Positions 23,844 to 34,216 of a stretch of 64,000 nt of DNA are shown here, in pieces. The DNA is from Thecaphora thlaspeos. Lineage: Eukaryota; Basidiomycota; Ustilaginomycetes; Urocystidales; Glomosporiaceae. A program made the position numbers and the translations under genes. The notes beneath the pieces were generated by a model. The model worked only from the letters and a program-made list of their open reading frames with translations. It was not told where the DNA came from and did not search any database. The stretch covers positions 248,001 to 312,000 of the forward strand of contig UWYS01000006.1 of NCBI GenBank assembly GCA_900291925.1, read 5' to 3'. Position 1 is the stretch's first letter. Every line of letters begins with the position of its first letter.

Positions 23844-26489
23844 ATGCGCTTCGGCCTCGAGGCATCGTCTTCCTCCGAGCTATCCGCTGCCGACGACAAC
23901 GATGACTACTTCCACGACAGCAGCGTAGCACCGCTGCCGACAGCATCGACTCCGCGCAAGGGCATCCTACGCAGATCAGCGGCAGTAGCGACGCCACAGG
24001 CGACGCATAAGCTTGTTTCTACACCGCGTCCATCGGCCCACTTTGACCCGGCACCGTCGCAGCCTTCGACCAGCAACCCGCGTCACACCTCTAGACAACG
24101 GACAACCCCTGCCTCATCTTCATCGCGGGCCGCCACATCCTCAACATCACAGAGGTACAGGCGCAAGGAGTCTCCCTTCGAGCGCGTGGGTCTGCCGCCA
24201 GCTCAGGGTTCGTCTCCCACCACCGCCGGCTCGTCCAGAAGGACGTCGGCTTCTGCTTCCGCATCGCTTGCCTCGCCACTGCCGCCATGGCTCCGACCAG
24301 AACAGGCGCCGCGGGCCTCGATCAGCGCTGCACGCCGTCTGATTAACGACGAGTCTTTCAGCTCGTCCTCCGACGATGACGGCAGCCGCAGCGGTAGCAG
24401 CGACGGCAACGCCTCTTCCACCTCCCTCACCACATCATCCGCAGATGGCTCGGACAGCGAAGAGGAACAGTGGCCTGTCGAACCAGGCAAGGTGGGTAGG
24501 GGAATCGAGATCAGCGGCAGCTCAGCTGCAAGACAGCCGCGCTCGCACAGCAGGCGGAAGCGCGACCTGGCTAGGAGGATCCGCCTCGCCAGCGTCGCAG
24601 ACGACTGGGAAGACTGGGACCGCCTCTCGCGAGAATCCGCCCTGAGCCGCGCCACGTCGTCCTACGTCTACCGTCTACGCTCCTTTACCGCGCCACCGGA
24701 AGAGCAGACCCTAGGAAACACCGGCCAGTCCCTAAGGTCGAGGCCCCTGTCCTCGAGGACGATACCAGATCTTGGGCCAGCGCCTGTCAGGAACAGCAGC
24801 GCCGCCGCCAATGACAACGATGATGAAGACTTGTATGAGGTCCGCCGTCTCCTGTCGACTCTCAACGTCAAGAGGGAAGACGAGGAGAAGCGGGAAAAGG
24901 AGGCATTCGAAGCTCGCAATCGGCTGCTCTGGCAGGGCATAGACGCCAGCATCCTCGCGGCGGAAAGAGAGGCACATGAAGCGGCAGCCGCAGAAGCGCA
25001 TCGGCTGGCCACCGCCAGGAAGGCACAAGAGGAGGCCGAACAGCGAGCGAAAGAGGAGCGCGAAAGGGAGCAGAAGAAAATCGAGGACGAGAAGAGGGCA
25101 AACGAGGAAGAGGCGGTCAAACAGGAGGAAGAGGAACGGCAGAGGGCCGAGGCGGAAGCGCAGCAGCAGGCCGAGAAGGAGAAAGCCATGGGCGGCGCGG
25201 GCGACGGGATTCGACGTGCGGCCGACAAGGAGCATGAGATGTGGATGGCCAAGATCAACGTGAGTTCGCGGAAACGTGAGAACAGGGCCAGGCCCTGGGA
25301 CGTAAGCTGACGTTCCCATGTCCCTCCGCCATTTTGCGACGCTTCCTCCCTCCATCCGTCGCAGCACATCAAGCAAAGCGTCCTCCCGACGATCTCTCAG
25401 AACCCGGAGCTGCGGAAGCAGTGCTTTGCTGCCAAACGCCAGATCACGCCCAAGGTTGGCCAGCTGACCAATTCGCAACAGGAGATTGCGCGCATCGTAA
25501 GTCCCCGGCCCCCACTCTGCCCGACCGTCACCTTGTGCTTGCTCAGCAGATCTCGCATCGGCGTCCTTTACCCTCGATCCTCCTCGACAGACCAACGCCA
25601 TCAGCTCGGTCCTCAGCTCCGCCAAAGCGGCCTCGTCAACGGGCGAGATCTACACGTGGATCCTCAATCACCTTTCCAAGTGCCTCGTCCGCCAGGCCGA
25701 GCAGGAGGTGGCTGTCAAGCAGGACTCGGCCTATCCGCTCGCGAGGGTGGTGGTGTGGCTGCTGCTCGAAGGCCACACCGAGCTGGGTGAGGTCCTGATG
25801 GCCCGCCTCGCCAAAAAGTGCTGCTGGTGTTTGGCGGTCTGGCCCGGTAAACGCAAGGTGAGTGCGGTTGCTGCGTCCTGACCTGCCTCCCTGCTTCCTT
25901 CTGTGGATAGCACTAGGCCCTCCCTACTGGCCCACAACATCCTGCTCACGACGATTGTCGCACACCGCAGGAACAGGACAATGAGAGCTACCGCAAAGCG
26001 CTCGGCTACCGCTCCAACGAAGAGAGCAACGAAAATTACTCGAACCGCATGGCGGGCATCTTTGCCTTTTACGTCGCCATCCTACAGACCAAGCCCTCTG
26101 CACCTCCCTCCTCTCCGCCGGGATCCACGCCGGATCTCTCACTGATCCCAGAGCACCTCCGTTCCAAGACGCTATGGACATGGAGCGTGCGCACTCTCTC
26201 TACCGCCTCACCCATCCTCTCGCATCCGCTCTTACCGTCACTGTGGTCAAACTTTTTGGAAGTAGGTGGAAACCGTGCGTTGGACCTGTACGGAAGGCAG
26301 ATGGCCAAAGTGTGGAGGCTGATGCTGGACGAAGGGGTGCGGGGCAAAAAGGCTGGGTTCGTGCAGAAGGGTGAGGAGGAGGGGTATGTCAAGGCTAGCA
26401 TTGTCAGGTTGCAGCTGCTGTTGGAAGGGTGGGAGAAGGAGGGAAGGATCAAGGATGCGACCAAGGGTGTGGAGATGGAGCAGCCCTGA
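23844..26489 (+). CDS. GLE1: mRNA export factor Gle1
   Basis: Four exons (23844-25259, 25365-25496, 25591-25857, 25971-26489) all join in phase 0 and give 778 codons (777 residues). Gle1 sits on the cytoplasmic face of the nuclear pore and, with inositol hexakisphosphate, activates the DEAD-box helicase Dbp5. The first 340 residues are Ser-rich and disordered. Residues about 345-455 form a highly charged Glu/Lys/Arg coiled coil. The C-terminal Gle1 domain starts with 'SVLPTISQNPELRKQCFAAK' and 'RQITPKVGQLTNS', both diagnostic, and ends with helical HEAT-like sequence. The start was chosen at 23844 because the upstream in-frame sequence is repetitive and non-protein-like. Confidence 0.92.
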
Positions 26490-27363
26490 TTGTTGTGGGG
26501 ACGGAGGAGGGATGGAGCGTATGCTTGAGCCGCAGCTCCGCGCATCGTGTAGAGCGTAAAGCGCGGCGCGACTGAATGGATTAACCCGTTGAAGAGCGTC
26601 TAGCGTGTCCATGACGCTCTGTCTGATTCCTTTCGCCCGTTCTGCCACCTAGCACGGAATGCCCATCCCGGCTCTCCTCGACTTGGCCAACGACGATGGC
26701 TGCCTTTATGGGAGTGTCTTGATCGTCCGTCTTCGGCGGCGCAGCAGCGGCTGTTGCACCAAACCTTAGACGGGCGCGCGCACGCTGCACGGATCGGGCC
26801 GTGCTGCTATACGCCTTTGGCTCTACCCTGGAAGACACGAAACAACGCAGCACAGACCGCTGCACCCCTCGTTCTTTCATTACCTACTGTCTGGAGGGCG
26901 CGAGGTGCGGTAACAAGTGCCCGCCACTCGTATCGCGCGCGGACGACGCACGACGGGCCTCGCCAACCCCGATCCGTCTCCACCTGTTTGGCAGAGAACC
27001 TCATTTCGGAGGAAAGGTGACCGGCTTTTGCCTAACATCCGATCGGGAGAGCAGCGAGCCGATCTGACCGAACAAGAGGACGTCATCTCGTCCGCCCTTG
27101 CCGCATGTACTGCGCCTATTTCTCCAGAGTGCGCGCACCGAAAGGGCAGACTTCGGATCTCTGTCGACCTCCCTTGCTCAAATCTCCCTTTGATCCGCTC
27201 CTGTGCTCTTTCGGTCTACAAGAGACCGTGAAGCTTACGATACGATCTGACACGCACCCACCACCATCGAAGGATCCGGGGACAAGAACACCACCAAGGA
27301 GACCCAAACAAGCTTTCTTCATCACCAGGCAGAGAATAGATAAAGAGAGAGAAGCGGGCGAGG
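26490..27363. other. Intergenic region GLE1 to small-gene cluster
   Basis: About 870 bp with no well-supported gene. An ATG at 26659 opens 22 codons ending '...YGSVLI' before 'gtccgt', which resembles first exons of the downstream cluster but has an abnormal donor and no matching second exon. The last 100 bp are the leader of the first cluster gene. Confidence 0.4.
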
Positions 27364-27792
27364 ATGGAGTCGAAACCGTGCGGTCGTCTTTGCCCCGGCG
27401 ACGCCATCACCTGGATCGACCAGGATGGCGACAGGAGACATGGCGTCTTCGTAGAGGTGCGTCTCGCCACCACTCCACCACCCTCGCACCCTCGCACCCT
27501 CTTGCATCTCGGCGCATCGCCATTATTCTATTTGTTATTTCGCGTGCTGACATTCTCCCTTATCCCACTGTTCCTTCTTGGAACGTGGGGTGCATGGTGC
27601 TAGATGTCTACACCCCATCTGGCAGAGATCGTAGAGATGGATACGGGAGCTACGGTAGGTCACTGCGGGGTACATAGTGGCGGAGCACGCGCTGAGTAGG
27701 TGAAGCTCAACGCCTGGCCCTACCTTGTTCCCTCTGGCTGTGCTCCGAGGCGGTACGAGGTTGCAATCAAGGACCTAGCCATCTCGGCGTGA
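27364..27792 (+). CDS. Small cluster protein 1 (unknown family)
   Basis: Three exons (27364-27456, 27604-27654, 27700-27792) all join in phase 0 and give 78 residues. I do not recognise the family. Exon 1 (31 codons) ends 'PGDAITWIDQDGDRRHGVFV' plus Glu before donor GTGCGT. Exon 2 is exactly 51 bp and contains 'LAEIVEMDTGAT' before GTAGGT. Exon 3 begins 'VKLNAWPYLVPSG'. The same layout and hydrophobic pattern recur in the three genes downstream. There is no signal peptide or membrane segment. The alternating hydrophobic strands and a Gly-Asp turn would suit a tiny SH3/Tudor-like barrel, which is only a guess. The leader 'gagagaagcgg' just before the ATG recurs before the next gene. The second intron is only 45 bp. 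No transcript is known to me. Confidence 0.55.
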
Positions 27793-28623
27793 GGTTGCCC
27801 CTCTCTCCCTCGCGCATCAGGTCACACTACGCTGCTTGCCGGCTCCTTCCTATCTCTGCTTACCAAGAAGCGGCCCTTTTGGTTACAGCCGTCCGGCGCA
27901 CCACTCCCGTCACGCATGTACCGATAGCTGCGCATCTCCACGTCCCGGTGACGACAACGACAAAAAGGTGCAGGACATCTCAGCAACCCCACTCTCCCCT
28001 TTGTTTTGATTCTGCCCCGCGGCCAAAGGATGACCGACCAAGTCCCGGCCTAGCGATAAGGGACCCTCTCCACCTCGCTCCATGGCTTGAGCTTCGAAGG
28101 TAGACTGCAAAGAGACGCAGGCATGGCGTGGGAGGTCAAACCTAAAGCATCGGATATGACGATCGGAGCGTTGGTGCCTCTGTGCCGGGACGGAGGCGAT
28201 GGACGTACTGCCACGCCATGCCATGCCGCGTATACTGTAGCACTGTGCTGTGCTGTGCTGTGCTGTGCTGTGCTGTGCTGTGACCCAGGGACGGCAGGCA
28301 GGATGTAGGAGGCGTGTGTGTCGCATCCGAGTGGCTACCGAGCTCTGCTCTCCTGCTATCTTGCCCGAATCGAGTTCGTCGTGTTCCTTAGGACAGGGGG
28401 CCTCTCGTTTCTTCCGGGCTCCAATGGTCGCTACATATAGAGAAGAGAGCGGCTCATCTGCCTCGTCTTCCTTCCGCTCTTCCGTCGCTCCTTCCCTTTA
28501 CCCACCACGTAACAGCCGTTGCGCTGCGTCTCTCTCCGTCGCAGCGCGCGATCTCAGCCCTCCCAAATCACACCAGCCACCCGAAGAACAAGCAGACTGG
28601 AGAGAAGCGGAGGCGGTGGGACC
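27793..28623. other. Spacer between cluster genes 1 and 2
   Basis: About 830 bp. It contains the 'ctgtg' pentamer repeat (28243-28282) and a short frame from the ATG at 28123 whose 'IGALVPLCRDGGDGRTA' faintly recalls cluster first exons. It has no donor or partner exons, so it is not called. A TATA-like 'acatatag' lies near 28432. Confidence 0.4.
28243..28282. repeat. Pentanucleotide repeat (ctgtg)8
   Basis: Eight exact head-to-tail copies of 'ctgtg' in the spacer between two cluster genes. Confidence 0.95.
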
Positions 28624-29149
28624 ATGCAAGACGACCCGCTACCCCCTCCCGCCGAAATGACAATTTGGCGCAGCAGCATGACGGCCTACTCGCGCGGACA
28701 ACGTCTGCGCTGTACGCTCCGAGATGGAGAGGTGGCTGTGGGCGTGTTCTTGGAGGTGAGTAGGGTCCCACTTGCCCCGGCGTGCCCTTCGGATCGATTC
28801 CGAAAGACAGGACAAACACGAATGGGTGAGCTAACGCGCTGTCCGCATCGCATCGGACCCGACCGGACCCGACCGTCTTGCCGAGCGCAGGCCATCGATG
28901 ACTGTACAGGTCGTGTCCGGCTGCTCCCTGAGGGAAACGTCGTGAGTATCTTCCTCCCGTCCTTCCCTTAGGCTACGCAGGCACTGCCGAACGCGCGTTG
29001 CGTTGTGCGTGGTGACACCGCTTCCGTCCCTTCCGCTGGACTGACCTGCCTATTATTCGTCTTGCCTTGCTCCGTCTTCCGCTTTGGCCGGCCGCACAAA
29101 GGTGGTGCTAGAATGGCACCAGGTGGAATCGGCCCCACGCGAAGCTTAA
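28624..29149 (+). CDS. Small cluster protein 2 (unknown family)
   Basis: Three exons (28624-28755, 28891-28941, 29102-29149) all join in phase 0 and give 76 residues. Exon 1 (44 codons) ends 'GQRLRCTLRDGEVAVGVFLE' before GTGAGT, matching 'GDAITWIDQDG...HGVFVE' of the upstream gene and 'GMRVKWLDDEG...YGIFLL' of the fourth copy. Exon 2 is again 51 bp ('AIDDCTGRVRLLPEGNV'), followed by GTGAGT. Exon 3 reads 'VVLEWHQVESAPREA' and stops. An internal ATG at codon 12 is an alternative start. The protein is small, soluble and without targeting signals. Function is unknown; gene reality rests on the repeated exon architecture. Confidence 0.55.
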
Positions 29150-29853
29150 CGTCCCTGCTCGCACAACCCACTACTCTCGTTCCGAAAGGACAAAGGGGCG
29201 GGCTTTTTCGAGGAGATAATCTAGCACGAAGCATATCAAAGAGAGAAGGACGGTCCCTGGCGTCGCGCCCAGGCGAAAGGCTGAATGGCCGATCAAGTGT
29301 CGGTCGGCGACTGCGTTTCGGGCTGTGCGAAGGGACGCGTGTGTGCCGCAACAAGCGGCGAAGCCTCCTACATACTGGGATATGTCATGACCGCAGCGGC
29401 CAAGGGGCAAAAGGCGGCAAGGTATAAATGCCGTTCATCGGCGGGCGGACGGCTTAGGTTTTCATCCGTCTGATGCTTTCCGTTTCACCCTCGGAGCGTG
29501 TCATTGCACGCTTTCAGTGCAACGCCCACATACCTCTATGGAGTTGCTTGGTTCAGCTCGTTTCCTTAATACACGACGGTACCAAGCTTCCGGTTAGCCT
29601 CAAGCGTTGCCAATTGGAGGTCATTTGTACGTTGTGCTGGCCCTCTCTCTCTCTTGTCGCTTGGCCTCTATCTTAGCTGGTTCCTCGTTCGACCTTGCCT
29701 GACCTTCTCTCACCACACCAAGACCTCTTTTCGGGCAATCATCTTCGAATACCCGTGAGATCGTCAAGTCTCCGCTGAAGACATCCCCTACCCTTCATTC
29801 GCTGGAAACACCTACGTCGAGCCACCCCTCGTCCTTTTGCGATCACCATCGCC
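29150..29853. other. Spacer between cluster genes 2 and 3
   Basis: About 700 bp. A good TATA-like 'ggtataaatg' lies at about 29421-29430. Fifty bp downstream an ATG at 29473 opens 67 intronless codons ('SERVIARFQ...DGTKLPVSLKR') of unknown meaning. Another short frame from 29285 was also seen. Neither shows the three-exon pattern of the cluster. Confidence 0.4.
29421..29430 (+). promoter_or_regulatory. TATA-box-like element
   Basis: 'ggtataaatg' stands in otherwise GC-rich DNA inside the small-gene cluster. It could serve the short ORF at 29473 or, with a long leader, cluster gene 3. Assignment by sequence only. Confidence 0.35.
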
Positions 29854-30670
29854 ATGATGACGAAAGACCGACCCATCTTTCGTGACCTGGCCTTTCACTC
29901 TCGTCCTCAACCCTATCACCGCGCCGACGTTCGTTCTGAGCGCGATCACGAGCGAGAGCGAGAACGCAACCGGGAGCGACACCAGCAGCAGCAACTTCGC
30001 CCCTCGAAGCCGGTCTCCATATCCCACCGTCCCACCACCCACCATCCTAGTGTCTCTCGAGGTGAAATGTCGCCCCCAAGCCTTCCACATTTCTCTCGTC
30101 CACCCGTTTTCACTCCCTCTCCCGCTCCCGCTTCAGTGCAACCCTTGCCTCCACAGCAACAACACCACAACGGCGGAGATACGACTCGAAGGCAGCACGT
30201 ACAGGGACGTAGTTCCTCCAGACAGTCACCTTCCATGGCTCTGAGACCCGACATGCCCTTCTTCTTCACCGGTCAATTTGTGTTCTACTACGAAAACGAC
30301 AGGAAGATCATCTGTATCTTTGTCAAGGTGAGGAGCAGTCGATGACGCCAAACACAAGGTCAGGGCGCGCGCACCTGATCGGATGAGTGTTTGGTGATGC
30401 TGACCTCGATGCCCGGTCTGGACGGTTGAGAATGGGACAGTACCTGGACGGTGACTATGTCCGCTTGAGGCAGTACGGGACCAACACCCTGGTGAGTCGT
30501 GGCAAGGCAGTGTCGCCAGGGTGTCACCGACGCGCGCCCGTCAGATTAACACCTTCTCGACCCTTTACTGCCTCCTTGTTCCCCTTCGTGATTCGTGTCG
30601 ACGCGTTTCGAGACAGCTCAATGCAAAAGTCTGGGGTCTCCATCCACTCAACTCCGTCTCGCATCCATAG
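29854..30670 (+). CDS. Small cluster protein 3 with N-terminal extension (unknown family)
   Basis: Three exons (29854-30327, 30441-30491, 30617-30670) all join in phase 0 and give 192 residues. The cluster core begins near Met128 ('MALRPDMPFFFTGQFVFYYE' then 'NDRKIICIFVK'). Exon 2 is 51 bp ('YLDGDYVRLRQYGTNTL') before GTGAGT. Exon 3 is 'LNAKVWGLHPLNSVSHP' and stop. Unlike its neighbours it carries about 127 extra N-terminal residues rich in Arg, Glu, His, Gln and Pro, including an RE-type stretch ('HERERERNRERHQQQQ'), so it may be a later fusion. If translation starts at 30235 instead, the protein is 65 residues, like the other copies. Function unknown. Confidence 0.55.
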
Positions 30671-31174
30671 AGACGGGCACACGTGTCGTCCTTCGTTCTC
30701 GATCGACTGTACAAGGTGCCGTCGAAGAAATTGTACATCTCTAGTGCTAGTTCGGTTTTGATATGTGCTTCTCGTACCTCTGTGTCACCATCTGTCCTCT
30801 CTCTCCCATAAAAGTCACGATCCTGCCGCCTTGCTTCCGTCCTCCGCCTCGCACGAATATCTACCGAACCCGAACGGCTAGGCTCTCCGACTCGGTGCGG
30901 ATCGGCCCGTCTCAATAGACAAAGGGGGGAACAGGTGGCTTTTCCCGAGATCTTCCCTTTCTAAACGACGAGGAGACTTTCCACTTGATATGTTTGGATC
31001 TGTGATGAGCCGAAGACCTTGCGGATCCCGCTTCTGCCCTGCCATGTCATGACACTTCAATGACGGGCGAGTGTAGGGACAGACGGATTGTTTAAGTAGA
31101 GACTGTGCGCTCCTTCTGTCAACTACACACCACGTCGACGACCCTCAACCCCGCACGACGGGGTCTACTACGAT
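30671..31174. other. Spacer between cluster genes 3 and 4
   Basis: About 500 bp holding the 3' end of cluster gene 3 and the promoter of gene 4. No repeat, RNA gene or further cluster exon was found. Confidence 0.4.
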
Positions 31175-31603
31175 ATGGCAATCACCTTGACGGCCGGTAT
31201 GCGTGTCAAATGGCTAGACGACGAAGGGATGATACAATATGGCATCTTCCTCTTGGTACGTCCTGGGCCCCCTTCTCCTTTGCCTCTCTCTACCGCGACG
31301 GCAGGTCATAGCTGAGTGATCAACTTCGGAACGACCCCACCCCTTCCTACGCAACGACAGTACCTTGAACATCCATGGGTAAAAGTGGAACAGGATAGCG
31401 TTGATGTGAGTCTGATCTTCGACAATAGATGCAATCCGAGCGGACGCGTACGCCGACATCTGACTACCGACCTCGCCTCGCTACCTTCCGCACCGCCATT
31501 CCCATCCGAGAAGCACATCATCCACCGTGACCGTCTGTTCGAAGTCAGTGGCATCGCTGATGGAGGTCAGCAGAGGGACTGGTCGTCCGATTCGGAGGAG
31601 TGA
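31175..31603 (+). CDS. Small cluster protein 4 (unknown family)
   Basis: The preferred model has three phase-0 exons: 31175-31255, 31361-31405 and 31511-31603 (72 residues). Exon 1 ends 'AGMRVKWLDDEGMIQYGIFL' plus Leu before GTACGT. Exon 2 (45 bp) is 'YLEHPWVKVEQDSVD' before GTGAGT. Exon 3 has the same 93-bp length as exon 3 of cluster gene 1. A branch-point-like 'tctgactac' lies about 47 bp before the second acceptor ('cattcccatccgag'). The second intron is 105 bp and stop-free, so an unspliced reading of 107 residues with the same C-terminus is also possible. No targeting signal. Function unknown; closest visible relatives are the three genes upstream. Confidence 0.52.
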
Positions 31604-32457
31604 AAACATAGAGCGGCACCGCAGTCAGATCAGTCACCGCCATTGGTGCGTCGCTCGTAAAGGAATTCCACCTCGCAAACGGGGGGAAAAATGTGAATGC
31701 CCAGTATAAAAAAAAAGACGCAAAACAACAATTCACCAAGGACGGGCTCAAAACGTCAATCTTGGCATTATCAATGCCACACATTAACCAACTATGCCAC
31801 TCAACCACACAGGAGGCCACTGCGTTAAACGGCCGACCAATGCCTTGCGCTAGCTTCATAACATATATATACGCAGCACTGTTTCCGAAAAGTTGATCAG
31901 AGCGACTCAGATCTGTCCGCATCATTATGGGGGGTGTGGCGTGGCGGATCAGGCGTTCTCGAGGCATCGCTACGGCCTCGAGGAGCAGAAAAAGATGGAG
32001 AGGTCATCTTCTCATCAGGGTACTCTGAGAAGTCGACCAAATTGCACCGAAGTTAACAGGATGTGACACGTGCAAATGGTAAGGATAGCAGAAGAGGCAG
32101 GGTTGCAGGCGAATGACGTGCGGGATGTATGTGTTGGAATTTGACAGAGGTACAGTTACACGCGACGTGGAATGAGGGGAGTCGGGTTTGGGGTCTTACT
32201 ACATACTATGCTTGGATGGGGGATGAAAGGAGGGGCTTGGGTAGGTGCTGAGGGCAGCCTGACTGTTGCATGGCGTGGCATGATTGCGAAGCTCTTGTGT
32301 TGATGATGACGATGATGGTCAAGAGACCGTCCTCGATGTGTCCTCGATCTCGCACTCCTCTCTCCGTCTTTCGTGTGTTCCTTGTGCGGACAAGTTTCAA
32401 GGACTGTCCTCCTGCTCGGGACGGTCCTTAGGCTTCTGTGCGCTGCAACTCGCTCGT
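31604..32457. other. Convergent intergenic region, cluster gene 4 / G3BP-like gene
   Basis: About 850 bp, noticeably more A/T-rich than its surroundings around 31690-31900, with an A-run near 31709. It presumably holds both 3' UTRs. No coding frame with family resemblance. Confidence 0.4.
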
Positions 32458-34216
32458 CTAGTTGGCGCCGGCGGGGCCGCCTCGGCGGTTGACGGCGCCG
32501 CTTCCTCGGCCACTTCCAGCTCCTACGCGGGGGCCGTTCGATGCACCTCGTCCGACACCGGCGCCACCGCGAGTACCGCCAGGTCCACCGGTGCGGGGGC
32601 GGTCGGCGGGCTTCCTCTTCTCCTCGACGACGACCTTCCAGCGGTCCTTGCTGACGACGATACCGCCCTGCTGGCTCGCAGCCACGGCCTTGCGGGCGTG
32701 TTCGGGGCTGGTGAAATCGGCAAAGGCGCAGGCGCGCGTCGGGATCACCGAGCATTCCTTGAGCGGGCCAAATTGAGTTTCGAGCGCCTGTCGCAGCGCA
32801 GCCTCGGTGACGTGCTCGGGAACTACATTCTTGATAAAGACGGCGCCGTGAGTCTGGCCGGCGCCCGATGCAGCTCCGGCGGCTCCCTTGCTGCCTGCGG
32901 CGGCAGCACCAGCAGCGGGCTTGTTGCCGGTGGCGGCGGCAGCGGCGGCAGCGGCGGGTCGCGAGGACGAGACACCCTTGACCTCGGCCGAGACGGTCGA
33001 GCCCCATCGGCTGACGTCAGAAGCGGCCAGGTTGGCCCAGGTCTTGGGCTTGGGGGGTCCGGCGGGCTGAGCGGGGGCGACAGCAGGGGCAGCGGCTTCT
33101 TGCTTGACAGGCTCTGCAGGAGCGGGGGCACCAGCGTCCGACTTGGCAGGGGCGGCAGCGGGAGGCTCCTGCTCGGCAGCGGCGACGCCGGCGGGCTTGG
33201 CGGGGGCGACGTCCTCGGCGGCGACGGTGGTCACCTTGTTTTCGATGCCGAGTTGATCGATGGTGGCCTCGGTGGCCTCAGTGCCGTTGATCTTGGGCCT
33301 ATCGGCCTTGCCGGCGGCGGCCGTCTCAGGCTCCTCGGGCTTCACCTCCTCGATTGTGGCCTCGTCCTCATTGACCTCCTTGACTGCAGGGCTCTCGTTG
33401 GTCGGTGCCGCAGCGATGGCAGCGGCCGAAGGACCACTTGCAGCCTCAAGCCTCTTAGTGGCCGTCGGGATGTGCGGGGTGGCGGTGGGGAGGCCGATGT
33501 TGTTGACCTCGGCCTGGTGAACAACCTCGATGCCGTTCTTGTCGGCCTCGTCGATTTCGTTCTGGATCGCCTCGTCGACGTCCTCAGCCTCCTGCTCGAC
33601 CTCGTCCTCGTCCTTGAGGTATCGGAAGATATCGTTGAGAACGTAGTAGCCGTTGGGCTGTTCGGCGAGGAAGAAGGTCTGGGCAAATTTCCTCCATGGG
33701 CCGCCTTTGTTGGACATTTCGCCGAGGACCTGGATAATGATGCCGCCGCTGGCCGACGACTGCGAGTCGACGTTGGAGACGAACACTTTGGCATCCTCGA
33801 AGACGAGCGAGGTGATCTTGTCGTGGATTTGCTGTTCGTGGCGAGGCGGGTAAAGGAAATTAAGGGACCGACGGGGATTAGGAAGTCAGCATGCGCCGCT
33901 TCATGCCGCCACCTCGTGGGTCGGATTGCTCTCCGGGGAAAGACGAACGAGCACGCACCTGCTGGCCGAAACACGGCTCGCTGTTTTCCTGCTCGGTGCC
34001 GTGGAGGAGAGTGGACTTCTTTGTGTAGAAGCAGTGGAGGCGTCCGGGGTTCTGGTTGAGGAAGGTGTAGTACTGAGGAACGAAGAGCCATCCCACTTCG
34101 GACGCCTGTACGGCGGGCTTTGAGGACGAAGACGAGGCTGCTGGTGCGTTGGTGGCGGCGGGCGTTACTGCGCCGTTGCTGGCTGGCACGGGTGCCGTTG
34201 TGGTGGCCGAAGACAT
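32458..34216 (-). CDS. NTF2 and RRM domain protein, G3BP/Bre5 type
   Basis: Two exons (34216-33959, 33831-32458), phase 0, give 544 codons (543 residues). Residues about 40-150 form an NTF2-like domain ('VGWLFVPQYYTFLNQNP', 'LHGTEQENSEPCFGQQ', 'KITSLVFEDAKVFVSNVDSQ', 'FFLAEQPNGYYVLNDIFRYL'), the G3BP signature. The middle is acidic and Ala/Pro-rich. Residues about 410-485 are an RRM ('AVFIKNVVPEHVTEAALRQA'), followed by an RGG-like Gly/Arg tail. Animal G3BP nucleates stress granules and binds USP10; yeast Bre5 is the Ubp3 cofactor. A Ubp3/USP10-type enzyme is encoded at 5224-8530. The 34216 start has good context; an in-frame Met 26 codons upstream is less likely. Divergent from SEY1. Confidence 0.88.

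Noticed and set aside
29285..29473. Short ORF 'MADQVSVGDCVSGCAKGRV' as a further cluster copy
   Set aside because: Spacing between its Gly-Asp and 'LGYVM' does not match the four copies and there is no donor at the right phase.
32284..34059. 591-codon plus-strand ORF opposite the G3BP-like gene
   Set aside because: It is an antisense shadow of GC-rich Ala/Glu/Pro codons. The minus strand has NTF2 and RRM domains.
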